DNA of 17,686 bases. Source: Candidatus Caccocola faecipullorum. Its GTDB lineage: Bacteria > Synergistota > Synergistia > Synergistales > Synergistaceae. The notes beneath the pieces were generated by a model. It was not told the DNA's origin and did not search any database. It saw only the letters and a program-made list of their open reading frames with translations. The position numbers and the translations under genes are program-made. The first letter of the stretch is position 1; the number at the start of each line of letters is the position of its first letter. The DNA is taken from positions 1 through 17,686 of the forward strand of contig DVKA01000142.1 in assembly GCA_018716365.1 (NCBI GenBank), read 5' to 3'. This document shows, piece by piece, positions 5,857-13,679 of the stretch.

Positions 5857-6843
5857 CTACCCGTTCGCGCCGCTCTCCCTCTTCCTCTTCGACACGAGCG
5901 CGTAGAACGAGACCGAGAGCAGGAGCACGAGGCCGTCGACGAAGCGCGTCCAGAAACCGGACCAGCCTGAGCTCACTATCCCGGCCTCTATCGTGCCCAT
6001 CATTATCGAGCCGATGACTGTGCCCCAGACCGTGCCGCTGCCGCCGTAGACCGACGTCCCGCCGATGAAGACCGAGGCGAAGACGAGCAGCAGATAGCCC
6101 TCGCCCTGCGTCGGCCACCAGTTGCCCATTTCCGCCGTGGCGAGAACGCCCGCGATCCCGGCAGCAAAGCCAAGATAGGCGAATACGCCGGTGCGCGCTG
6201 CATTCACAGGCATCCCGAGCATCTTCGCTACGTTTATGTCGTCGCCGATGAAGCGCAGGTCGTCGCCCCACGAGGTGCGGTGGTAGACGAGCGCCGTAGC
6301 GGCGGCGAATAACACAGCCCAGACAGACTGCATGGGCAGAAATCCGCCGAGCCTGCCGACGAGCACGGCTATCTCCGGGTTGTCCAGCTTGAGCTCGATG
6401 CCGAGCGGTATCGCAGTGCCGCCGGAGAGCAGCATAACAGTTCCGCGCCAGAAAAAGTCGAAGCCTATCGTTGCGACGATGGCTGGCACGCCGGTGCGCG
6501 TAATCATAAAGCCGTTTACAAATCCTATCGCGAGTCCCGCCGCCACGCCCGCAGCCGCGCCGGCGAGGACGGAGCCGGTGGCCTTCGAGACGAGCGCGAA
6601 TACGAAGCCCGACATCGCCATGTTCGAGGCGAAAGACAAATCCATCTCGCCTGTGACGACGACCAGCGTCATCGCCGTCGCTACGACCATGATGAACGGA
6701 ATCGTCGAAAGGAATGTCATGTATATGCTGCCCGAAAGGAACGCCCCGGGCGCGCAGACCGCGAAGAAGGCCCACAGCGCGAAGAGCACAGCGGTGATTA
6801 TCAGCTGGTTTTTGCTGTTCTTTGCAAAATCGGAAAAATTCAT
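5857..6843 (-). CDS. Sugar-type ABC transporter permease (RbsC/FrcC family)
   Basis: The 328-residue, highly hydrophobic protein belongs to the BPD_transp_2 family of permeases for monosaccharides and related solutes. About 8-10 membrane helices are evident. The segment TLVVVTGEMDLSFASNMAMSG corresponds to the family's conserved GEIDLSVGS region, NGFMITRTGVPAIVATIG to the cytoplasmic NG-x-GVPAFIVTLG region, and FASVFIGGTSVYGGSGTVWGTVIGSIMMG to the C-terminal GG-x-GG motif. The start is set at the ATG 6843-6841 because it overlaps the ATPase stop (ATGA) and is preceded by GGAGGCGGAGAG; upstream in-frame residues read like the other frame of the ATPase gene. It is the last gene of the operon and is followed by a terminator. 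The solute cannot be told from the sequence; ribose, fructose or another small sugar is likely by family. Confidence 0.9.
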   Translation of the reverse strand: MNFSDFAKNSKNQLIITAVLFALWAFFAVCAPGAFLSGSIYMTFLSTIPFIMVVATAMTLVVVTGEMDLSFASNMAMSGFVFALVSKATGSVLAGAAAGVAAGLAIGFVNGFMITRTGVPAIVATIGFDFFWRGTVMLLSGGTAIPLGIELKLDNPEIAVLVGRLGGFLPMQSVWAVLFAAATALVYHRTSWGDDLRFIGDDINVAKMLGMPVNAARTGVFAYLGFAAGIAGVLATAEMGNWWPTQGEGYLLLVFASVFIGGTSVYGGSGTVWGTVIGSIMMGTIEAGIVSSGWSGFWTRFVDGLVLLLSVSFYALVSKRKRESGANG

Positions 6844-7577
6844 CTCTCCGCCTCCATCAGCCGCGTGAAGAGGCCGCTCTCTGAAAGCTCGTCTTTGCGC
6901 CATTCGCCGAAGACCCTGCCGTGCGAGAGAATTACGAACCTGTCTGCGACGCGGTGCGCGTGCTCTATCGTGTGCGTGATGACGACGACGGAGCGCCCCT
7001 CGGACTTCAGTAGCCGCATGAAGTCGAGCACCTTCTCCGCCTCGCTGACAGCGAGCGCCGTCGTCGGCTCGTCGAGAATCACGACGCTTGCCTTGAAGTA
7101 CATCGCGCGCCCTATCGCCAGCCCCTGACGCTCGCCGCCAGAGAGCGACGCCGCCGGAGTGTCCGGCGATATTCCCGCGCCCGAGAGGCCGAGATGCGCG
7201 ATAATATCCGCCGCCGCCTCGCGCTCGCGCTTCACGTCGATGAGGCCGAAACGCGTCTTGATATGCCGCCCGGCGAATAAATTGCGCCAGAGCGGCTGCG
7301 ACACGCCGAGCGCCCTGTCCTGATAGACCGCCTCGACGCCGAGGCTGCGTGCGTGCGCGACGCTGAACTGCTTGACGCGCTCGCCGTTTATCTCGACAGT
7401 GCCGGAGGTCGGCGCGTAGAGGCCCGAGATTATCTTAATCAGCGTAGACTTGCCCGCGCCGTTGTCGCCGAGCAGCGCCGTAATCTCCCCGCGCTCAAGG
7501 GAAAAGTCCACGCCCCGAAGGGCGTGGACGCTCCCGAAAGATTTGCGGACGTCCCGCATCTCCAGGATTTTAGTCAT
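6840..7577 (-). CDS. Sugar-type ABC transporter ATP-binding protein, single domain (FrcA-like)
   Basis: The 245-residue ATPase powers uptake with the permease and binding protein of this operon. It shows Walker A GDNGAGKST (37-45), Q-loop Gln86, signature LSGGE (145-149), Walker B VVILDEP (165-171) and an H-loop histidine in ITHT. It has one nucleotide-binding domain, whereas RbsA/XylG/MglA proteins carry two in about 500 residues; single-domain forms are known for FrcA-type systems. It presumably acts as a homodimer. The gene starts 5 nt after the binding-protein stop codon. Its own ribosome site is weak (AGAAGG is about 16 nt away), so reinitiation after the upstream gene is likely. Its TGA stop overlaps the permease ATG. 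Confidence 0.92.
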   Translation of the reverse strand: MTKILEMRDVRKSFGSVHALRGVDFSLERGEITALLGDNGAGKSTLIKIISGLYAPTSGTVEINGERVKQFSVAHARSLGVEAVYQDRALGVSQPLWRNLFAGRHIKTRFGLIDVKREREAAADIIAHLGLSGAGISPDTPAASLSGGERQGLAIGRAMYFKASVVILDEPTTALAVSEAEKVLDFMRLLKSEGRSVVVITHTIEHAHRVADRFVILSHGRVFGEWRKDELSESGLFTRLMEAER

Positions 7578-7582
7578 ATTCG

Positions 7583-8554
7583 CTAACGTATGGCCTTCTC
7601 CGCGAGCGGCGCTATCTGCTCTATGTTGTCCTTTGTCACGAAGCCGCCCGCCGTGTCGACGTAAATTCCGCCGAAGCTGCCGCGCTTGTTGAGGACTATC
7701 TGATTGACCGCGAGATAGGCCATCATATAAGGCTGACCCTCGGAGACAAGGCCGACATATCCAGCCTTAATGGCCTCGGCCGTCGCGGGCGAGAGGCTGA
7801 AGCCCGCTATCTGCACCGCGCCCGGCTTGATGCCCGCGGAGCGCAGAGCCGTGCCCGCCTGAGCCGTCAGCGCCGCGTGGTCGATGACGATGAGCTTGCA
7901 GTCCTTGTGCGAGGCGATATAGCCCGTGAGAATAGGCGCGCCGAGCGTAGCTTCCTTGTTCGCCTCAGGCGAAATTTCGAGATAATCCACCTCAAGTCCC
8001 GCCTTCGTGAAAACGTCGGTCATCGCCTGCGCGCGCAGGCCGCGTCCGGGGACGCTGCGAAGGCCCCAGATAAAGACCTTGTCGCCTTTTTTAAGGCCGA
8101 AGTGGCTTATGCAGCGGTTCGCCATCATCTCGCCCTGCCCGTAGTTGTTTACGCCGATATAGCTGAAGCCCTGCGGCTGGTATTTCTCGAAGGTCTTCGG
8201 CAGCGGCGTATCGACGCACATGACCTGAATTCCCTTACCTATCGCCTCTCCGATCAGCGGCATATAGGCGTCGTCGCCAGGCGCTCCGATGACCACCATG
8301 CCGTCGGGATTCGTCGCCATACCCTGACGGAAGCTCGTGATCATCTTCTCTGCGTTCCAGTCGGTGTAAACGAACTTAATGTCGATGCCGAGATCGTCCG
8401 CGGCCTGTTGCGCGCCGTTCTGGAGCGTGCGGGCGTAGGGCTCTCCGGGGCTGCCGCCCGCGTCGAACCAGACCGTGATCTTGTCGTCCGCGGCGAAAGC
8501 GGCGCCGCAGAAGAGCGCGAGGCCGAAAAAGGCCGCTATACAGCTTTTCATCAT
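7583..8554 (-). CDS. Periplasmic sugar-binding protein of ABC importer
   Basis: The 323-residue protein is of the Peripla_BP_4 (ribose/fructose-binding, LacI-like fold) type. A Sec signal peptide occupies residues 1-21 with probable cleavage at AFA-ADD. The lobe-1 pattern (KITVWFDAGGSPGEPYARTLQNGAQQAADDLGI), the PDGMVVIGAPGDDAYMPLI segment, the hinge after DTPLPKT, and the lobe-2 segments KGDKVFIWGLRSVPGRGLRAQAMTDVF and IVIDHAALTAQAGTALRSAGI fit family members. The start is the first of two adjacent ATGs, with AGGAG 9 nt upstream. The LFCG near the signal end does not form a good lipobox, so a soluble periplasmic protein is more likely than a lipoprotein. As the first gene of the operon it follows a roughly 280-nt structured leader. 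The ligand is unknown; the protein belongs with the permease and ATPase that follow. Confidence 0.9.
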   Translation of the reverse strand: MMKSCIAAFFGLALFCGAAFAADDKITVWFDAGGSPGEPYARTLQNGAQQAADDLGIDIKFVYTDWNAEKMITSFRQGMATNPDGMVVIGAPGDDAYMPLIGEAIGKGIQVMCVDTPLPKTFEKYQPQGFSYIGVNNYGQGEMMANRCISHFGLKKGDKVFIWGLRSVPGRGLRAQAMTDVFTKAGLEVDYLEISPEANKEATLGAPILTGYIASHKDCKLIVIDHAALTAQAGTALRSAGIKPGAVQIAGFSLSPATAEAIKAGYVGLVSEGQPYMMAYLAVNQIVLNKRGSFGGIYVDTAGGFVTKDNIEQIAPLAEKAIR

Positions 8555-8602
8555 GATTTACCACTCCTGTTTTAAATTTTTTGCAGCATATAAACAACCA
8601 CA

Positions 8603-8664
8603 CGGCGCGGTACGTCCCCGCGCCGCGCCCGTGAGAGCGGGACACGCCGAAACGCGCAGCGCGG
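8603..8664 (-). promoter_or_regulatory. Hairpins in the leader of the sugar ABC operon
   Basis: CGGCGCGG (8603-8610) and CCGCGCCG (8618-8625) form a perfect 8-bp stem with a 7-nt loop. Next to it a compact GC palindrome (GCAGCGC-G-GCGCTGC, about 8648-8662) follows. Both lie 50-110 bp upstream of the binding-protein start codon. No T-run follows on the minus strand, so simple termination is unlikely. They may stabilise the mRNA or take part in regulation; this is inference. Confidence 0.45.
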
Positions 8665-8990
8665 CGCTGCGTTCCGTCCTTTGCAGGTTTTATGAAATCT
8701 GGAAAATTTATCTGGACGAGAGCGGCTGCGGCGTCAGGCGTTTCGCACTATACGGATGCATTCCATGCACTGTATCAGCTTCTCACAGGCCCATATTCAC
8801 CGCGCCGTCCTCCCTTCGCCGGAAGATAAAAACACTATCTACATAATAGCGGCTTTTGTGAAAAATACAATGTTCTCAAGAATAAAGAAAAACACGTAGA
8901 TTTGCCGGAACCGCCGCGAATTGAGGCGATGGAATCAACGCGGCGGCATCGCCGGGTATTGCGTACATCAGCCGCAGCTCCAGCCGCGCG
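8665..8990. other. Gene-free stretch with interlocking inverted repeats
   Basis: No convincing coding frame is present. Two inverted repeats interlock: CCGCCGCG (8911-8918) with CGCGGCGG (8939-8946), and GGCGATG (8925-8931) with CATCGCC (8947-8953). The right arms abut, so the two stems form either a pseudoknot or mutually exclusive hairpins. The flanking 8820-8905 part is AT-rich with short A-tracts and holds the candidate promoter described separately. Further left only a short pair TGCAT-TCC-ATGCA at about 8757-8769 is seen. Confidence 0.5.
8843..8870 (-). promoter_or_regulatory. Possible promoter of the sugar ABC operon
   Basis: On the minus strand TTGTAT (8870-8865) and TATTAT (8848-8843) are separated by 16 bp, within the AT-richest part of the intergenic region. 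Use of this site would give a leader of about 280 nt before the binding-protein gene. The match is moderate and other sites closer to the gene cannot be excluded. Confidence 0.4.
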
Positions 8991-8992
8991 GT

Positions 8993-9023
8993 AAAAAAAT
9001 CGGGAGAGGCCGGAGCCTCTCCC
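8993..9023 (-). terminator. Strong terminator after the nitroreductase gene
   Basis: On the minus strand GGGAGAGGC (9023-9015) pairs with GCCTCTCCC (9010-9002): a perfect 9-bp stem with a 4-nt loop, followed by GA and seven T (8999-8993). It begins 6 bp after the stop codon. Confidence 0.93.
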
Positions 9024-9029
9024 TTTGTG

Positions 9030-9569
9030 TTACAGGGTTTTGAGGATTTCGTCGAGGGGCTTGCGCTGCTTGGGGCGGATGGTTTCGTCGGCGGCGTAGC
9101 CTACGGCTATTATCGCGCGGACGGTGTCGCCCTCTGGGAGGCCGAGGAGCTTTATCACGTCGGCGTTGTTGAAGCAGCCGATGATGCATGAGGCGAGGCC
9201 GAGCTCCGCGGCTTCGAGGACGAGGTAGGCTGTCGCCATGCCGACGTCGCCTTCGGCGAAGCGCTTCGCGTCGTGGTAGTGTTCCATGACCTTCGGCATG
9301 AGTTTCGGCTCTTCGATTTCTGAGACTACGATGAAGGCGGGGACTTTTTCGCTCCACGCGTTGAGCCCCATCTCCTGCGCTATTTTCGAGAGGCCGGCGC
9401 GCTTTTCGGCCTCGGTGACTATCGTGAAGCGCCACGGCTGGCTGTTGCAGCCGGAGGGCGCGAGCGCGGCGGTCTCGACGCAGCGGCGGAGGAGCTCCGG
9501 CTTTACCGGCTCTTCCTTAAAGTTGCGGCAGCTCTGCCTGCGTTCCGCAAGTTCGCGGAAATTTTCCAT
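9030..9569 (-). CDS. Nitroreductase family FMN oxidoreductase
   Basis: The 179-residue protein is a compact member of the nitroreductase (NfsB/FRase-like) family of FMN-dependent, NAD(P)H-using oxidoreductases, usually homodimers in the cytoplasm. The N-terminal ERRQSCRNFKEEPV supplies the Arg residues that bind the FMN phosphate. APSGCNSQPWRF is the conserved FMN-contact and dimer segment, and the C-terminal half carries the AAELGLASCIIGCF and IIAVGYAAD motifs. The length is at the short end of the family, which is normal for anaerobe members. The real substrate cannot be told; nitroaromatics, quinones or flavins are possible. The start ATG has GGGAG about 10 nt upstream and comes 15 nt after the UPF0173 stop codon, so the two genes form an operon. 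A strong terminator follows. Confidence 0.9.
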   Translation of the reverse strand: MENFRELAERRQSCRNFKEEPVKPELLRRCVETAALAPSGCNSQPWRFTIVTEAEKRAGLSKIAQEMGLNAWSEKVPAFIVVSEIEEPKLMPKVMEHYHDAKRFAEGDVGMATAYLVLEAAELGLASCIIGCFNNADVIKLLGLPEGDTVRAIIAVGYAADETIRPKQRKPLDEILKTL

Positions 9570-9584
9570 GTTCTATCGTCTCCC

Positions 9585-10277
9585 TTAGAAGTCCAGCGTT
9601 TCGCCGGGCTGCATGATTACGACGTCGGTTCCCTGCGCCGTCTCTTTGACGTGAAGTTCGAACACTGCGGGGTCGGCTTTTATTGCGGGGAAGGTGTTGT
9701 AGTGCATCGGCACGACCTTGAGCGGGCGGATGAATCCCGCGGCGCGCGCGGCGTCCTCGTAGTCCATCGTGAAGTATCCGCCTATCGGCAGGCAGGCGAC
9801 GTCTATTTTTTCGGCTTCGAGGAGTTTCATCTCCATCGTGAGTCCCGTGTCGCCGGCGTGGTAGACTTTTCTGCCGTCGACTTCGATGACGAAGCCGCAG
9901 GCTACGCCGCCGTAGCGGACGTTGCCTTCCGCGATTATCGGGTCGCCGTGCCACGCCGGAGTGAGCTTCACGCGGCCGAATCCGAAGCGCGCGCGTCCGC
10001 CGATGTGCATTCCCTCGACCTTGATTCCCTGCGAGGCGAGCCAGCCAGCCGTCTCGTTGCAGCTGAAGACGGTCGCGCCGGTGCGTTTGGCGATTTCTAT
10101 CGTGTCGCCGATGTGGTCGCCGTGGCAGTGCGTGAGGAATATCGCGTTCACGTCGGTGAAGTCGGCGGCTTTGGCGGCCGCGAGCGGGTTTCCGGTAAGG
10201 AACGGGTCGATGAGGGCTTTTAGCCCCGTCCCTTCGACGTAGAAGGCGCTGTGTCCAAGATAACGAAGTTTCGGCAT
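9585..10277 (-). CDS. UPF0173 metal-dependent hydrolase (metallo-beta-lactamase fold)
   Basis: The 230-residue protein is a UPF0173 member (YtkL-like) with a metallo-beta-lactamase fold. The metal-binding motif is THCHGDHIGD (His50, His52, Asp54, His55). Further candidate ligands are His110 in AWHGD, Asp143 in AGDTG and His192 in PMHYNTFP. The N-terminal MPKLRYLGHSAFYVEG is typical. The start is the ATG 10277-10275, with GGAGGT upstream at good distance. A longer frame reaches 10358 but its added residues do not look like the family and cross the promoter. The physiological substrate of the family is not established. First gene of a two-gene operon with the nitroreductase. Confidence 0.92.
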   Translation of the reverse strand: MPKLRYLGHSAFYVEGTGLKALIDPFLTGNPLAAAKAADFTDVNAIFLTHCHGDHIGDTIEIAKRTGATVFSCNETAGWLASQGIKVEGMHIGGRARFGFGRVKLTPAWHGDPIIAEGNVRYGGVACGFVIEVDGRKVYHAGDTGLTMEMKLLEAEKIDVACLPIGGYFTMDYEDAARAAGFIRPLKVVPMHYNTFPAIKADPAVFELHVKETAQGTDVVIMQPGETLDF

Positions 10278-10328
10278 TTTGATATTACCTCCATACCCTT
10301 GTATTTGTTTCGTGCTTTCCTCAAAGCT

Positions 10329-10366
10329 ATTATAAATTATACCGCGCCGTGCGAACAAGCGCGCGG
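10329..10366 (-). promoter_or_regulatory. Promoter region of the UPF0173-nitroreductase operon, with GC palindrome
   Basis: On the minus strand two perfect TATAAT boxes occur (10341-10336 and 10334-10329). The second has TTGTTC 18 bp upstream (10358-10353). An inverted repeat CCGCGC/GCGCGG (10342-10347 and 10361-10366, 13-nt gap) spans the -35 region, so a repressor could bind here. Read on the plus strand the same hairpin is followed by TTTTT and could also stop plus-strand transcripts. Confidence 0.6.
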
Positions 10367-10409
10367 TTTTTGCGTCTCTCTGCTTGCAGCGGGGCTAGGG
10401 GCTACGCAC

Positions 10410-10444
10410 AAAAAAGACGGCGGGCGTTGGGCCTGCCGTCTTTT
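10410..10444 (-). terminator. Terminator after aspS, possibly bidirectional
   Basis: AAAAGACGGC (10412-10421) pairs with GCCGTCTTTT (10435-10444), with further inner pairs and a 5-nt loop. On the minus strand six T follow (10415-10410). It lies 31 bp after the aspS stop codon and closes the hisS-aspS unit. Confidence 0.9.
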
Positions 10445-10475
10445 ATGGATTTCAGGATTTTTCTGAGCGCCGCGT

Positions 10476-12263
10476 TTAGGCGAGCGGCTCGACTACCTTT
10501 ATCGAAAGCTCTTCGAGCTGCTTGGATTCGACTTCGGATGGAGCCTCCGTCATCGGGCACTGGGCCTTCTGGTTCTTCGGGAAGGCCATGACGTCGCGTA
10601 TCGACTTGCTGCCGGTCATGAGCATGACGAGGCGGTCGAGGCCGATGGCGAGCCCGCCGTGCGGCGGCGTGCCGTAGCTGAGGCCTTCGAGCAGGAAGCC
10701 GAAGCGCTCCTTCGCTGCCTCGGGCGTGAAGTTGAGCGCGCGGAAGGCGATCTGCTGCATCTCAGGATTGTGGATTCTTATGGAGCCTCCGCCGAGCTCA
10801 GTTCCGTTGAGCACGACGTCGTATGCGCGCGAGCGGACTTTGCCGGGCTCGGTGAGCATATACTGCACGTCTTCGTCCATCGGCGCGGTGAATGGGTGGT
10901 GGACGGCGGTGTAGCGTCCGCTTTCGTCGTCCCATTCGAAGAGCGGGAACTCCGTCACCCAGAGGAAGCGGAAGCCCTCTTCGACCATTCCGCGCGCGCG
11001 GCCGAGTTCGAGGCGTATCTGTCCAAGTATCTCGCAGGCTTTGCGCCAGCTTTCGTCGGCCATGATGAAGAGCGCGTCTCCGTTTTCAATGGCGGAAAGT
11101 TCGCGCAGCTTCGCAAGCTGCTCTTCGTTGAGGAATTTGACGAGCGGCCCTTTGAGCTCGCCTTCCTTGACCTGGAAGTTCGCCATGCCCTTCGCGCCGA
11201 GCGATTTCGCGCGGCCTTCGAGGTCGGAGAGCTCTTTGCGCGAGAGTGTCGCGCCGCCGGGCAGGCGGAGCCCCTTGATCGTGCCGCCGTTGGCTACGAG
11301 CTGCGCGAATGGGTTCTCTCCGTCCTTAAAGACTTCTTCGAGGCTGACCATCTCCATCGGGATGCGCATGTCGGGCTTGTCGATGCCGTATTTGTTCATC
11401 GCTTCGTTCCAGGTCATGCGGAGGAACGGCGTCTTGACCTCGACGCCCTTTATCTCCTTGAAGAGCCCCGCGAGGTAGTTTTCGACGAGCGTCATTATAT
11501 CCTCTTCGGTGATGAAGCTCATCTCAAGGTCGAGCTGTGTGAACTCCGGCTGGCGGTCGGCGCGGAGGTCTTCGTCGCGGAAGCACTTCGCTATCTGCAT
11601 ATAGCGGTCGCAGCCGCCGACCATGAGAAGCTGTTTGAAGAGCTGCGGCGACTGCGGCAGCGCGTAGAAGCATCCGGGATTGACGCGGCTCGGCACAAGA
11701 TAGTCGCGCGCGCCTTCCGGCGTGGACTTCGTGAGCATCGGCGTTTCGATGTCGATGAAGCCGTTGTCGGCGAAGTAGTTGCGCGTGTAGCGCGTAACGT
11801 CGTGGCGCGTGCGGAGGTTGCGCTGCATCGATTCGCGGCGGATGTCGAGATAGCGGTATTTCATGCGCAGGTCTTCGTTGACCTCGTCTGCGTTGTCAAG
11901 CTCGAAGGGCGGCAGCTTCGACGGCGCGAGTACGATGAAGTCCTCGACGAGAAGCTCCACTTCGCCGGTCGCAAGGTCGGGGTTCTCGGTCCCTTCGGGG
12001 CGCTTGCGGAGCGTGCCCTTGACGGCGAGCACGTATTCGCTGCGCAGCGCGCCGGCGCGGTCGTGCGCCTCGGCGTTGAGCTCGGGGTTGAAGACTATCT
12101 GCGTCACTCCGGTCTTGTCCCAGAGCTCTATGAAGATGATTCCCCCGAGGTCGCGGCGGCATCTGAGCCAGCCGTTGAGGACGGCCTTCCTGCCCGCGTC
12201 TTCGGCGCGCGGCGTTCCGCAGTACATCGTCCTGCGCCACGATGCGTCAAAATATCTTTCCAT
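10476..12263 (-). CDS. aspS: Aspartyl-tRNA synthetase, bacterial type
   Basis: This 595-residue class IIb synthetase charges tRNA-Asp with aspartate. The N-terminal OB-fold anticodon domain (about 1-110) includes [22 protein letters not shown]. The catalytic core shows [21 protein letters not shown] (173-193), [11 protein letters not shown] (204-214), motif 2 [18 protein letters not shown] (228-245) and motif 3 [16 protein letters not shown] (536-551). The bacterial GAD insertion occupies about 290-420. The C-terminal [23 protein letters not shown] is characteristic. Leu39 in RRDLGG is the residue type I recall for tRNA-Asp-specific rather than Asn/Asp-relaxed enzymes; that point is tentative. 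The start ATG has GAGAGG about 10 nt upstream. The gene lies 42 bp after hisS and is probably co-transcribed with it. Confidence 0.96.
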   Translation of the reverse strand: MERYFDASWRRTMYCGTPRAEDAGRKAVLNGWLRCRRDLGGIIFIELWDKTGVTQIVFNPELNAEAHDRAGALRSEYVLAVKGTLRKRPEGTENPDLATGEVELLVEDFIVLAPSKLPPFELDNADEVNEDLRMKYRYLDIRRESMQRNLRTRHDVTRYTRNYFADNGFIDIETPMLTKSTPEGARDYLVPSRVNPGCFYALPQSPQLFKQLLMVGGCDRYMQIAKCFRDEDLRADRQPEFTQLDLEMSFITEEDIMTLVENYLAGLFKEIKGVEVKTPFLRMTWNEAMNKYGIDKPDMRIPMEMVSLEEVFKDGENPFAQLVANGGTIKGLRLPGGATLSRKELSDLEGRAKSLGAKGMANFQVKEGELKGPLVKFLNEEQLAKLRELSAIENGDALFIMADESWRKACEILGQIRLELGRARGMVEEGFRFLWVTEFPLFEWDDESGRYTAVHHPFTAPMDEDVQYMLTEPGKVRSRAYDVVLNGTELGGGSIRIHNPEMQQIAFRALNFTPEAAKERFGFLLEGLSYGTPPHGGLAIGLDRLVMLMTGSKSIRDVMAFPKNQKAQCPMTEAPSEVESKQLEELSIKVVEPLA

Positions 12264-12305
12264 TGATTAAGATCCTCTCCGGTTTATGATTAAGATTTTT
12301 ATTCG

Positions 12306-13559
12306 CTATGCTTTGAGTTTGTTGATAAGCTGTTCGCGCGTCAGCTCTTCCTGCGTTCCGGCGCTCATGTCCTTGAGCGTGACGACGCCCTTTTCGAGCT
12401 CGCTCGCGCCGAGGATGCAGGCGAAGCGCGCCGTGTTGCCGGCGCTCTTCATCTGGCCCTTCATGCCGCGCCCCATGTAGTCGAGGTCGGCGGATATGCG
12501 GTGCGTGCGCAGCTCGCGCGCGAGCGCCATCGCCTCCAGACGCGCCGCGGGCTCGGCCGCGACGACGTAGGCCCGCGTCTCCGGCTTCCTGCCGAAGGTG
12601 CAGCCCTGCGCCTCCATCGTGATGATTACGCGCTCGACGCCCGAGGCGAAGCCGACGCCGGGGACGTGCGGGCCGCCGATGGACTCCGCGAGGTTGTCGT
12701 AGCGTCCGCCGCCGCAGACGGCGTTCTGCGAGCCGAGGTCGCCCGACTGAATTTCATAGGCTGTCTTTGTGTAGTAGTCGAGGCCGCGGACGAGGCGTTT
12801 GTCGAGGACGACCGACGCGCCTATCCTGTCGAGGCCGCGGCGCAGCTGCTCGAAATGCTCTTTGCATTCGTCGCAGAGGTATTCCATGACTGCCGGCGCG
12901 CCCTCTGTGATTTCCTTGCATATCGGGCTCTTGCAGTCGAGGATTCGCAGCGGGTTTCTGTCGAAGCGGCTCTTGCAGGTGTCGCAGAGCTCGTCGTAGC
13001 GCGAGCTCAGATATTCCTGAAGCGCCTTGCGGTAGACCGGGCGGCACTTTGGGCATCCGACGGAGTTGAGGATGACCTGAAGGTTCGAGAGGCCGAGCCT
13101 GCGGTAGAGCTCCATCGAGAAGTCGATGACTTCGAGGTCGACGTATGCGTCCTGCGCGCCGAGCGCCTCGATGTCGAACTGCACGAACTGGCGGTAGCGT
13201 CCCTTCTGCGGGCGCTCGTAGCGGAACATCGGGCCGATGCTCCAGAGTTTCGCGGGCTGCGCGCCCTTATTCATTTCGTTTTCGAGGTATGAGCGGACCA
13301 TCGAGGCGGTGAGCTCCGGGCGGAGCGTGATGCTGCGTCCTCCCTTGTCCGTGAAGGTGTACATTTCCTTTTCGACGACGTCGGTCGTCTCGCCGACTCC
13401 GCGGCAGAAGAGCTCCGTGTGCTCGAAGATCGGGAGATGAACTTCCCTGTATCCGTAATCGTCCGCGACGTCGCGGCACATCTGCGTCACATAGGCCCAT
13501 TTCCACGATTCGCCGCCGAGTATGTCCCTCGTGCCGCGTGGAGCCTTGACTGCTTCCAT
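12306..13559 (-). CDS. hisS: Histidyl-tRNA synthetase
   Basis: The 417-residue class IIa synthetase charges tRNA-His with histidine. Evidence: N-terminal APRGTRDILGGE, TLRPELTASMVRS (motif 1 region), motif 2 MFRYERPQKGRYRQFVQFDIEALG (111-134), histidine signature LVRGLDYYTKTAYEI (256-270), GGGRYDNL (283-290) and motif 3 GVGFASGVER (301-310), then the anticodon-binding domain (about 327-417). The insertion domain has eight cysteines in pairs (169/172, 192/195, 209/214, 229/232), a possible metal site. The ATG at 13559 is preferred over the adjacent GTG at 13562 because GGAGG stands 8 nt upstream of it. The leader of about 95 nt carries a small hairpin (GGCGGG/CCCGCC, 13588-13607) but no T-box was recognised. 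Confidence 0.96.
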   Translation of the reverse strand: MEAVKAPRGTRDILGGESWKWAYVTQMCRDVADDYGYREVHLPIFEHTELFCRGVGETTDVVEKEMYTFTDKGGRSITLRPELTASMVRSYLENEMNKGAQPAKLWSIGPMFRYERPQKGRYRQFVQFDIEALGAQDAYVDLEVIDFSMELYRRLGLSNLQVILNSVGCPKCRPVYRKALQEYLSSRYDELCDTCKSRFDRNPLRILDCKSPICKEITEGAPAVMEYLCDECKEHFEQLRRGLDRIGASVVLDKRLVRGLDYYTKTAYEIQSGDLGSQNAVCGGGRYDNLAESIGGPHVPGVGFASGVERVIITMEAQGCTFGRKPETRAYVVAAEPAARLEAMALARELRTHRISADLDYMGRGMKGQMKSAGNTARFACILGASELEKGVVTLKDMSAGTQEELTREQLINKLKA

Positions 13560-13662
13560 CACAACCGCCTCCCTGTAATTTTGGACGGGCGGGGATTTTC
13601 TCCCGCCGGAATATTTTTCAAAAAACCGACGGCGCGCGCCGGAAAGCCGCGCCGTTCAAACT

Positions 13663-13668
13663 ATTATA
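13663..13668 (-). promoter_or_regulatory. -10 box of the hisS-aspS promoter
   Basis: A perfect TATAAT reads on the minus strand at 13668-13663, about 105 bp upstream of the hisS ATG. No good -35 is found at 17 bp (CTGTTC), and TTGTCT lies too far away at 21 bp. The inverted repeat at 13680-13703 covers the -35 area, as in the UPF0173 promoter, so an activator or repressor may act here. Confidence 0.55.
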
Positions 13669-13679
13669 TTACTTTATAA

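Noticed and set aside
6844..6903. Extension of the sugar permease upstream to 6903
   Set aside because: The extra residues are another frame of the ATPase 3' end. The ATG at 6843 has the ribosome site and the ATGA overlap expected in such operons.
8475..8846. A 123-codon plus-strand open frame spanning the start of the binding-protein gene and its leader
   Set aside because: Half of it is antisense to the signal peptide region. The rest has no recognisable domain and crosses the leader hairpins.
10659..12266. A 535-codon open frame on the plus strand opposite aspS
   Set aside because: It is antisense to a complete, unmistakable aspartyl-tRNA synthetase gene. The translation is Arg/Ala/Glu/Val-rich with no recognisable domain, which is usual for the antisense frame of GC-rich genes.
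13561..13656. Possible T-box leader upstream of hisS
   Set aside because: The leader is too short (about 95 nt), with no T-box core sequence and no terminator with a T-run in the correct orientation.
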